A stretch of 7,153 nucleotides of DNA from Hyphomicrobiales bacterium (lineage in GTDB: Bacteria; Pseudomonadota; Alphaproteobacteria; Rhizobiales; OSC116): positions 1-7,153 of the forward strand of contig JABSRY010000120.1 of assembly GCA_013214985.1 (NCBI GenBank), read 5' to 3'. A program made the position numbers and the translations under genes. Below are positions 1 to 7,082 of this stretch, in pieces. Numbering within the stretch: position 1 is the stretch's first letter; each line of letters starts with the position of its first letter. The notes below the pieces were generated by a model, which saw only the letters and a program-made list of their open reading frames with translations, ran no database searches and was not told the DNA's origin.

Positions 1-2475
1 CTAATGTGTCAATGCCCTCACCGCCAATTAGAGTATCGGCGCCAATGTTACCGATTAATGTATCGTCACCAGCACCGCCATCAAGAAGATCGTTGCCAGT
101 ACCTGCGGTAAGAATGTCATCACCCGCATCACCAAATAGCTCGTTATTACCGGCTGTGCCGAATAGTTCGTCATCCCCTTCGCCGCCATGCAGTATATCA
201 TTACCCGCACCCGCTATAAGCGCATCATTGCCATCATCGCCAAATAAACGATCATCGCCGTCTCCACCAGATAAAATGTCGTTATCAGCATCACCGTATA
301 AAAAGTCATTACCGGCGCCACCAAATAGCAAATCATTACCTGTGCCACCATTAAGAATGTCATCACCAGCACCAGCCGATAATATATCAGAATCTGCCCC
401 GCCATCTAAGATGTCATTACCACTTGAAGCTCTTAAATCATCATTACCAGCCCCACCAATAAGAGTATTATTGCCTTCGCCAGAAATAAGTAAATCAGAC
501 CCTGCACCACCATCTAAGGTGTCGTTACCTTGACCGCCTGATATGATATCGTCACCAAGACCACCAAATAATTGGTCATCACCACCAACGCCATCAAGAA
601 TGTCATCACCAGCACCGCCATATATAATGTCATTACCGCCGCCCGCTTGAACAACATCGTTGTCTTCACCGGCATTAATTTCATCATCACCTGAGCCAGA
701 TATAATCGTATCATTGCCTGAGCCACCTGTGATTACGTTATTGCCATCACCGGCATTAATAATATCATTGCCTAGACCACCATCAATCGTGTCATTGCCA
801 TCTTCGCCATAAATACGGTCATCATCATCACCCCCATCTAGAATATTATTGCCAGCCCCACCAACCAGTAAATCTTCACCAATGCCGCCCGATAGGTTAT
901 CATCCCCGTCCCCGCCATAAAGATCGTCATTACCTTCGCCACCTAAGAGAATATCATTACCGTCATTGCCTTGAAGAATGTCAACACCATCGCCGCCTTC
1001 AAGCCTATCAATACCAATACCACCCGATAATGTGTCATTGCCAGAGCCGCCTAATAAAGTGTCATCGCCAGCTCCGCCCGATAAAATATCGTTATCAGCC
1101 CCACCATCTAAATGATCAGATCCCGCTTCACCATATAAACTATCATCGCCAGCACCGCCTGTTAGAGTATCATTATCATCGCCGCCAAACAGAATATCAT
1201 TGTCAGCACCACCTTCAAGAATATCATCCCCAGATCCGCCACTTAGCGTATCATCGCCAGTACCGCCAATTAGAATGTCATTGTTGGCACCACCAAATAA
1301 AGCATCTTTATCTGCACCACCCTCTAAACGATCTTCGCCGGCACCACCCAGTAATTGATCATCACCAATACCGCCTTCTAACAGATCATTGCCCGCCATG
1401 CCTTCAAGTCTATCTTTACCTGCACCACCAATAATATGATCATTTCCTGCACCGGCATAAACAATGTCATTACCTGCGCCAGCATCAATGACATCTACGC
1501 CATTACCAATATGGGTAATAATTTGATTTTCTTGGCCTTTATTGATGATTTCTACCGCATCACCATAAATTATATCATCGCCATCGCCACCTAGAATATG
1601 ATCGTTACCTTCGCCACCATAAACAAGGTCATTGCCCGCGCCGGCATCAATAATATCATTTCCAGAACCTGCAAGAACCATGATATTGGCGTTTTTATCT
1701 TCACTGACTTCATCACCATAGATAACGTCATTATCATCACCACCATAGATGGAATCATGCCCTAAACCACCAATAAGCTGGTCTTCACCAGAACCACCAT
1801 GGATAATATCATCATCGATACCGCCATCAATAAAGTCATTACCGCCACCACCATAGACATGGTCAATGCCACTGCCACTAAATATGATGTCGTCACCGTC
1901 ATCATCATAACTGAGAGTGCCTTCAAGGTCTCCATATATGGTGTCGTCATCGCCTTCACCATTAATTTTATCATTGCCCTTGCCGCCGATGATTATATCA
2001 TTACCCACGCCGCCGGCAATCTCGTCATTGCCCGCTTGGCCGTTTAAAATATCGTTGCCTGCATCACCAATGACTAGGTCATCACCTGCGCCTGCATCAA
2101 TGCTGTCATCCCCATCTCCTGCAACTAAAATATCACTAAACGCAGAACCCGTTAGATGGTCATTACCACCACCACCTCGGAGCACGACATCACGATCATT
2201 GGTTTGTGCTGATATTATATCATTGCCACTACCGGCAATAACTTGTTCAAAATTGGTACCACTTATATCAATGACACTATCTTTGCTATCGGTTAGTAAA
2301 ATAGTATCAAAACCTTCACCACCATCAAATTTTGCAAAATCATCTTCGCTATCGGCAAAAACGGTATCTTCGCCTCTACCGCCTTTTAAGATATCTCTTC
2401 CGGCGCCGCCAGAAATCATATCATCGCCATCGCCACCCTGCAATATGTCATCGCCCGCCATGCCATACATGGTTA
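1..2475 (-). repeat. RTX nonapeptide-coding tandem repeat array
   Basis: The DNA shows a 27-base periodicity because it encodes consecutive GGxGxDxLx turns, which in known RTX proteins bind calcium and fold into a parallel beta-roll outside the cell. The array starts near residue 842 (GMAGDDILQGG) and continues past the left edge, with room for up to about 90 turns. Turns vary, and the regular pattern is broken in at least four places: residues about 876-943, 1021-1033, 1091-1105 and 1145-1168. The copies are diverged at DNA level, with few identical long stretches, so this is an old array and not a recent expansion. Confidence 0.95.
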
Positions 2476-4993
2476 CGCCGTTACTACCTGTATAGCTGAT
2501 TTGATCATTATATGCATTGCCATAAGCAACGTGGTAAAGGTCGGTTAATATAACATTAGCAGCCTGGTTATCACGGGTGACAAATAAATTAGGATCTTTA
2601 TCAGGGTCTCTTTCACCCCATTCTTCAGTTATATAACCTTCATCGGTTACTTTATAACCTAAATCGCTATAGACAAATGATGCGTCAGCTGCAGCCATTG
2701 TACCGCCGCCTAATAGGTTAAAATTAAACTCGCCATGAATAACACTACCATCATCAAAAGTAGTTTTATTGCCATTATGGGTTAAATCAATAGAGGTTAT
2801 GCCATATTCTTCTAAGGTTTTTAACTCGCCATCATTTACAACGCCATTCTCATCTCGGTCATTCCAGATTCTAAATTCTGACCATCTGGCATCCAAGGCA
2901 TTAAACACACCATCACCATTGGTATCAAAAGCAAGCGCTAAACCTTCAAGGTCAGTATTGGCATCATCATTCCAATTAGCAAATGCAAATTCTTTGGTAG
3001 AGGTTATTTTACCATCAGCACCGGCTTCACCTGCTTCATTTAAGTCAATAACCAGAACACCATCTTTACTATCTGCCCATGCGGTTTTTTCCAAATATCC
3101 ATCATCATCTGCATCAAAATAAACCGCACTCTCACCCTTTTGTGAAAGGCTTGCTACGCCATCACCATCTAAATCTACAATGATGGGCGCATAATGCCAG
3201 TTTTCGCCTGAAGAATCATAAGTATTGTCTACTTCTGCTTGATCATTGCCAGTCCAATGGTCATCAACAACTGTGACTGTATTGCCGTTTGTGTCTTCTA
3301 TTTCATATACTTGACCGTTACCATTAGGGTTGTCTGTATTGCTAGTAATAGTTGTTGGAGAATTGTTATTGAAAGTAGTAGTGCTGGAACTGGTGCTAGT
3401 CGTAGTTGAACTTGTAGGTGTCCATTCGCCACCTGAATAATCAGTGTCGCCGTCATCGTTACCAGAACTGCTATTATTTGCTGCCACTATTGCAGCTTGC
3501 CTATCTTCTTCTCTCTGCTCTTGTACTTTAATTGCCCGAAACTCGTCATATCTTTCGCGGTCATTTTCCTTTAAAAACATCAGCTCATCATAAGAATATC
3601 CAAATCGTGCGCCGATATCATCTTCTGAAACTAAAGCATCTACTTGTGTAATGTTAGTCGAATTGTTTTTGTTACCTGCAGTATTAACCGCTATTGATTC
3701 AGTATTTAACTGCTGGTTTAGAACTTCATTAAATTCAATTCTATCCATATGCTCTAAACTGTTTCTAATAAACTCGGGCGAAGCGATAATTTTTCCATCA
3801 TTAATTTTGGTAGGATAATTTTCTTCCAAATATGCTTTTAAAGATACAAATTCTTCATATTTCTTGTTAAGAGCATTGTTGCCGTCGTTAATGCGATTAT
3901 CCAATATTGAGGCCGCACTATTTTTTCCTTGATCAATCAAATAATTTTGAGCATCGTTGACGTGATTCAAGTAAGTAAATTCTTTTTCAGCGTAACTTTC
4001 AAAGTTCATAGAAACCGCTTCATTACTTTTATTCAGGTCAAATTTTGGAAAACTAGTATTTAAATCGTTTTCTTCAATTTTTTTTGCATTTGAAATTGAA
4101 GTTAATTCAGCAATGATTAATTTTTTTTCTGCCGTCATTATTTCAATTTGCTCTTCTTCTGGCATATTTCTCAATGATTTGGCGAGTCCATCATTTCCCC
4201 ATTTAATTTCATATGCAATATCCAGTAAGCTTTCTTTTGTGGTCTTGAGGCTGTGGGTACCATTCAGACCATTTGAACTAGACGCATCTATTTCTAAGTG
4301 GGTTCCTTCTATTTTATCACCAACGTTAACAATGGTTGCATTGATCAGATCACCGTCCCCACCGACTGCTGTCATATGTGTAACTTTAGCGCCAACTTCA
4401 TTCAAACTTAGCAATCTCTGAGCATCAGATGCTTCTTCATAATTACGATATATATCTCCTAAAGAGAAGGCACCACCAATAGCATTTAGCGTTACCTGAA
4501 TAGTAGATTCTATTAAGGAGGCCCCAGTAACTCCTGGTGAGTTGTAGGTATAAACATTTGTCACGCCTGCTTGAACGGCATTTTGTGCCAAATACCCCCC
4601 TAATGAATGCCCCGTTAAGGTGATCTTGACATCCTCAATATTAATTCCTTTTTCTATTGCAATTTGTTTACGAACGTTTGCAACATATTCAATCGCTTTT
4701 TGAGTTTGCCATTCAGTTGGTCGATTACCCCCTACAATTTCAACAACATCCGTTACATAGTCCGTAGCATTTTCTGATCCCGCGAATGCAACAACTATTT
4801 CTCCAGTCTCTTTGTTAATATACGTAGCTGCTACAAAACCTAATTCTTTAGCAGTACCGTTAACGCCAATTTCCATTTGCCGATGGTAATTACTTTTTGC
4901 ATATTCAGTGCTTTGATTCAAACTGTAGACTGCTTCAGCTAATTCTGCTTTATCATATTGTTCGCTTAGTTGTTGTAATTTAATTTCAGACAT
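1..4993 (-). CDS. Large RTX protein with N-terminal class 3-type lipase domain (3' end outside the window)
   Basis: Probable secreted calcium-dependent lipase or phospholipase. The frame opens with ATG at 4993 and I read it to the left edge (1664 codons) without a stop. Residues 1-270 look like an alpha/beta hydrolase: a strand ending in AFAGS (69-73), then the nucleophile elbow TGHSLGGY with Ser130. Asp213 or Asp215 and His247 (GTHSL; His232 is an alternative) lie at suitable spacing for the rest of the triad. There is no signal peptide, as expected for type I secretion. Residues 270-520 are charged and mostly helical, without a family I recognise. Residues 525-552 are a Ser/Thr/Asn-rich linker. 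Residues 606-724 carry EF-hand-like loops (DLDGDG 607-612, DADDDG 627-632, DTNGDG 690-695, NDRDENG 711-717). From about residue 842, GGxGxDxLx nonapeptides run to the edge. The lipase class and RTX assignment are firm; substrate and biological role are not visible. Confidence 0.93.
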   Translation of the reverse strand, partial: MSEIKLQQLSEQYDKAELAEAVYSLNQSTEYAKSNYHRQMEIGVNGTAKELGFVAATYINKETGEIVVAFAGSENATDYVTDVVEIVGGNRPTEWQTQKAIEYVANVRKQIAIEKGINIEDVKITLTGHSLGGYLAQNAVQAGVTNVYTYNSPGVTGASLIESTIQVTLNAIGGAFSLGDIYRNYEEASDAQRLLSLNEVGAKVTHMTAVGGDGDLINATIVNVGDKIEGTHLEIDASSSNGLNGTHSLKTTKESLLDIAYEIKWGNDGLAKSLRNMPEEEQIEIMTAEKKLIIAELTSISNAKKIEENDLNTSFPKFDLNKSNEAVSMNFESYAEKEFTYLNHVNDAQNYLIDQGKNSAASILDNRINDGNNALNKKYEEFVSLKAYLEENYPTKINDGKIIASPEFIRNSLEHMDRIEFNEVLNQQLNTESIAVNTAGNKNNSTNITQVDALVSEDDIGARFGYSYDELMFLKENDRERYDEFRAIKVQEQREEDRQAAIVAANNSSSGNDDGDTDYSGGEWTPTSSTTTSTSSSTTTFNNNSPTTITSNTDNPNGNGQVYEIEDTNGNTVTVVDDHWTGNDQAEVDNTYDSSGENWHYAPIIVDLDGDGVASLSQKGESAVYFDADDDGYLEKTAWADSKDGVLVIDLNEAGEAGADGKITSTKEFAFANWNDDANTDLEGLALAFDTNGDGVFNALDARWSEFRIWNDRDENGVVNDGELKTLEEYGITSIDLTHNGNKTTFDDGSVIHGEFNFNLLGGGTMAAADASFVYSDLGYKVTDEGYITEEWGERDPDKDPNLFVTRDNQAANVILTDLYHVAYGNAYNDQISYTGSNGVTMYGMAGDDILQGGDGDDMISGGAGRDILKGGRGEDTVFADSEDDFAKFDGGEGFDTILLTDSKDSVIDISGTNFEQVIAGSGNDIISAQTNDRDVVLRGGGGNDHLTGSAFSDILVAGDGDDSIDAGAGDDLVIGDAGNDILNGQAGNDEIAGGVGNDIIIGGKGNDKINGEGDDDTIYGDLEGTLSYDDDGDDIIFSGSGIDHVYGGGGNDFIDGGIDDDIIHGGSGEDQLIGGLGHDSIYGGDDNDVIYGDEVSEDKNANIMVLAGSGNDIIDAGAGNDLVYGGEGNDHILGGDGDDIIYGDAVEIINKGQENQIITHIGNGVDVIDAGAGNDIVYAGAGNDHIIGGAGKDRLEGMAGNDLLEGGIGDDQLLGGAGEDRLEGGADKDALFGGANNDILIGGTGDDTLSGGSGDDILEGGADNDILFGGDDNDTLTGGAGDDSLYGEAGSDHLDGGADNDILSGGAGDDTLLGGSGNDTLSGGIGIDRLEGGDGVDILQGNDGNDILLGGEGNDDLYGGDGDDNLSGGIGEDLLVGGAGNNILDGGDDDDRIYGEDGNDTIDGGLGNDIINAGDGNNVITGGSGNDTIISGSGDDEINAGEDNDVVQAGGGNDIIYGGAGDDILDGVGGDDQLFGGLGDDIISGGQGNDTLDGGAGSDLLISGEGNNTLIGGAGNDDLRASSGNDILDGGADSDILSAGAGDDILNGGTGNDLLFGGAGNDFLYGDADNDILSGGDGDDRLFGDDGNDALIAGAGNDILHGGEGDDELFGTAGNNELFGDAGDDILTAGTGNDLLDGGAGDDTLIGNIGADTLIGGEGIDTL

Positions 4994-5725
4994 TTATTTT
5001 TCCTTATTAAGTAATTCAAAAATTCTATACCAATTTAAGTTGGTAGAGCCTATGTCAGGCCTTTCACGGAGTATGTTTAACCATGGTGTAAAATATGCAT
5101 TGCTAGTATCAATTGTGGCTACTATAGAAATTAATTTGTTATCTAAATGACAGAGGTAATATCTATTTATAAAATTAAAATTATCCCATTTATAGTTATT
5201 AAAAATAGACATCAAGTAATTATTTTCTTCAACGGTATAACAAACAGCTGCCATGTTTTTACTATAATAATCATCGCTATCTATTTTTATAACATCGCTT
5301 TTAATATCATTAATGACTGAAATAAGTCCATACGTTTGAAAATTTGAATTATCATCTTCATAGATTCCATAAAATTGGTTTACATTTTCATTTTGTGCTA
5401 AATTACTGCACAATACCCCACAATCTTCATAATTATGTCCTTTGAGAATACTATGATATCCGCTTGAAAAGACGGTATAAGGTAATGTCTTAGCAACTAT
5501 AAACTTATTTTTTTCAAGTTCCCTTTTTACAATTAGTAAAAGTTTTTTTTCTGTAAATTCTTGATTAGCTACAAAAAATGGAACTTGATATATCAAGCTA
5601 ACTGTTGGTAAAGCTAGTACTGTGAGCAAAATTGCTAGCCAGTTTTTTTTAAAAAAATATCCGATAATAATACCTAATATGATAAATAAAATCACTGCAG
5701 ACCAAAACTCTGTCCAATATCCCAA
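4994..5725 (-). CDS. Hypothetical two-helix membrane protein, translationally coupled to the RTX lipase
   Basis: A 243-residue protein of a family I do not recognise. Two hydrophobic helices are visible at about residues 8-25 and 29-52, joined by a short turn with Lys26-Lys27. By the positive-inside rule this puts the turn in the cytoplasm and the remaining 190 residues in the periplasm. That domain is rich in Asn, Tyr and Asp and has four cysteines (102, 106, 162, 192), compatible with disulfides in the periplasm. The start is TTG at 5725, chosen because AGGAG lies six bases upstream and an in-frame TAG (5735-5737) closes the frame just beyond. Its TAA is immediately followed by the ATG of the RTX lipase with no gap, so the two are almost certainly co-transcribed and coupled. 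Possible roles are immunity against the lipase, a folding helper, or an anchor. All are inferred from position and topology only. Confidence 0.85.
   Translation of the reverse strand: MGYWTEFWSAVILFIILGIIIGYFFKKNWLAILLTVLALPTVSLIYQVPFFVANQEFTEKKLLLIVKRELEKNKFIVAKTLPYTVFSSGYHSILKGHNYEDCGVLCSNLAQNENVNQFYGIYEDDNSNFQTYGLISVINDIKSDVIKIDSDDYYSKNMAAVCYTVEENNYLMSIFNNYKWDNFNFINRYYLCHLDNKLISIVATIDTSNAYFTPWLNILRERPDIGSTNLNWYRIFELLNKEK
5001..5005 (-). promoter_or_regulatory. Ribosome binding site of the RTX lipase
   Basis: AAGGA on the minus strand lies seven bases before the ATG at 4993, inside the last codons of the upstream membrane-protein gene. Ribosomes finishing that gene stop at the base next to the new start codon, so re-initiation is likely. 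This site fixes the lipase start. Confidence 0.75.
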
Positions 5726-5731
5726 GATTGT

Positions 5732-5736
5732 CTCCT
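5732..5736 (-). promoter_or_regulatory. Ribosome binding site supporting a TTG start
   Basis: AGGAG on the minus strand lies six bases before TTG at 5725. It overlaps the in-frame TAG at 5735-5737, so no longer version of the protein is possible. The strong site with good spacing makes the unusual TTG start convincing. Confidence 0.75.
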
Positions 5737-5737
5737 A

Positions 5738-6032
5738 TTCGATTAACCTATAGTCACTATAATAAATGTGGCGGTTATATCGTTCTTTAATTATTTAAAA
5801 TATTCAATAAATAAAAATTACATTGCTTAAAATATTTTATGTATATTTAGGCCAATGTCAACATTCTTCGTTAATTATTGAACATCGATTAATTAACGAA
5901 GAATCATGAAAGATAAATTAAGTGTTAATGTATTGATATAAATATCATTTTTTCTCATTTCAAATAATAAATATGGCTGTAGATAAGTTATTAACCGTAA
6001 CTATATTGTAATTGATTTTGGTTTATCTGTGA
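5738..6032. other. AT-rich intergenic region upstream of the two-gene operon
   Basis: No gene is visible on either strand. The region must hold the promoter of the minus-strand operon, but I found no convincing -35/-10 pair. TATTAT and TATAAC hexamers near 5763-5781 (minus strand) lack a partner at the right spacing. The main structure is the inverted repeat at 5863-5904. The composition is strongly AT-rich, lower in GC than the coding DNA to its left. Confidence 0.6.
5863..5904. repeat. Perfect 15-bp inverted repeat with 12-base loop
   Basis: The left arm ATTCTTCGTTAATTA (5863-5877) is the exact reverse complement of the right arm at 5890-5904, with a 12-base spacer. It lies about 140 bases upstream of the TTG start of the membrane-protein gene. 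No clear T-run follows either arm, so a standard intrinsic terminator is not well supported. It could be an operator for a dimeric regulator, a bidirectional terminator of weak type, or a remnant of a mobile-element end. The pairing is seen directly; the function is open. Confidence 0.8.
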
Positions 6033-7009
6033 TTGAACTTGGAATTTCTACAAGACAAATTAAAGGAAAACTATTTAAGTGAAGGTCGGAAAAAAGCTAT
6101 TTTTTGCGATCTTATGATAGTTGGTATGAGTGAAATTATAGCGAATGCACTAAAGAGAAGGGCGGCAGTGCTTATGTAAGAAAATGGAACTGTCACATTG
6201 TTTAAAGGTTATGTTACAAAAAACTAGTTAAAACAATTACGAGTTCTGAAGATTCAGAAGAAAACTCCCCTGCCCTTGCAAAGTCGGACCTGACAAAGGT
6301 TATGAAAATTATCTTACTTTGCACCACCATTCAGCAGTATGTACAGAGGCTTTTAAATCATCCCGTGGTTTTCAGTCGCCAAGACAATTAAAAGCTCATA
6401 TTTGTGGGACATTAAGGCGGATAGTCAGAAAGCCGATACTACAGCAATTGCAGAAAATCTTGCACCGATAAAGCCAAGGTGAAATTTCAAGAACAATTCC
6501 AGATCGTATGCCAATTATTGAGTCTGGAAGGTGACGCAAACGACGCAATCGTCGTAGGTAAAACGAATGGAATAAAGGCGATGATTTGAATGTAATATTT
6601 TCAAAATTACTGACTTTATCAAATGAAGAAGTAACCACTATTCTAACCTTTGTTATTGTTGTAACATTATCTAGTAATTCAGACATTTTTGAAATTCTTG
6701 GTGATCTTCTAAATGTAGACATGGCTCAATCATGATCGGATGATACATTCTTTAATCTATTGAGAAGCAAAGATGCCATTAACGCATTATTCAAGAAGTT
6801 GGTTATAAGGAACTTGCAGATTCATGCATTATCAATACGGACAAGGAGAAAGACAATCCATCCAAAAGCTGTTGAGAGACAACAACAGCAAATGGCAGTC
6901 TGAATGTATGGAGTTTACGTTTGCAACATATCTGGGGTCATTACAAGGCTTGTTCGTAGAATCACAAGTTAGCTCTTTACATGGCGTTCTGTTCCGTTGC
7001 GCTTCATAG
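6033..7009 (+). pseudogene. Decayed plasmid-type ParB partition protein gene (C-terminal half)
   Basis: Reading the plus strand across frames gives a broken protein resembling, from memory, the C-terminal half of the large ParB proteins of plasmids, which bind DNA in partition complexes. The pieces, in order: a piece with KLKENYLSEGRKKA (from 6033), a stop at 6177, then ENGTVTLFKGYV; a shift in an A-run near 6217-6223 into SSEDSEENSPALAKSDLT (6242 on); a poorly readable stretch at 6300-6580; DDLNVIFSKLLTLSNEEV (6583 on) through DIFEILGDLLNVDMAQS; an in-frame TGA at 6733; DDTFFNLLRSKDAINALF; a one-base shift near 6798 into VGYKELADSC; another shift near 6855-6865 into IQKLLRDNNSKWQ and MEFTFATYL. 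The motifs W, FF..LR.K..INA and W....M.F occur in the order expected of the family. No ParB nuclease domain is seen, so the 5' half is missing or unrecognisable. It is not functional. The family call is moderately sure, the decay is very sure. Confidence 0.55.
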
Positions 7010-7082
7010 CCTATTTAGAGTAAAATTTATATTTAGCACCTTTATAATAATTATTATTTTTTTTAGTACACAAGGGCGCCAT
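7010..7082. other. Short AT-rich spacer without a gene
   Basis: This spacer lies between the end of the parB remnant and the repeats at the right edge. It contains an AT palindrome (AATAATTATT) and a run of eight T near 7054-7065, with no open frame, RNA gene or clear terminator. Confidence 0.6.

Noticed and set aside
6..533. Long plus-strand open frame rich in Pro and Ser
   Set aside because: It is the antisense of the RTX array. The 27-base periodicity and lack of antisense stops create it, and its composition is an artefact of GGxGxD codons.
1030..1434. His- and Tyr-rich plus-strand open frame
   Set aside because: Another antisense shadow of the RTX repeats in a different frame.
1917..2495. 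192-residue plus-strand open frame
   Set aside because: Also antisense of the RTX array, with the same Pro/Ser-rich repetitive composition and no plausible ribosome binding site.
4113..4421. 102-residue plus-strand open frame
   Set aside because: Lies opposite the conserved His/Asp part of the lipase domain; no coding features of its own.
5863..5904. parS-type centromere site for the ParB remnant
   Set aside because: The arms do not resemble the known chromosomal parS palindrome, and no repeated copies are present; proximity to the remnant is the only argument.
5906..5941. Eleven-codon ATG open frame directly after the inverted repeat
   Set aside because: Too short, no ribosome binding site, and nothing downstream that it could lead; not supportable as a leader peptide.
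6033..6179. 48-codon plus-strand open frame as a small gene
   Set aside because: It continues in the same frame past its stop into ParB-like ENGTVTLFKGYV, so it is better read as part of the pseudogene.
6396..6722. 108-residue minus-strand open frame
   Set aside because: Antisense to the parB remnant; its composition and basic start look like chance, and the plus strand explains the sequence better.
6824..7009. 61-residue plus-strand open frame as a separate gene
   Set aside because: Its middle is the C-terminal piece of the broken ParB; the apparent start lies inside a segment read in another frame.
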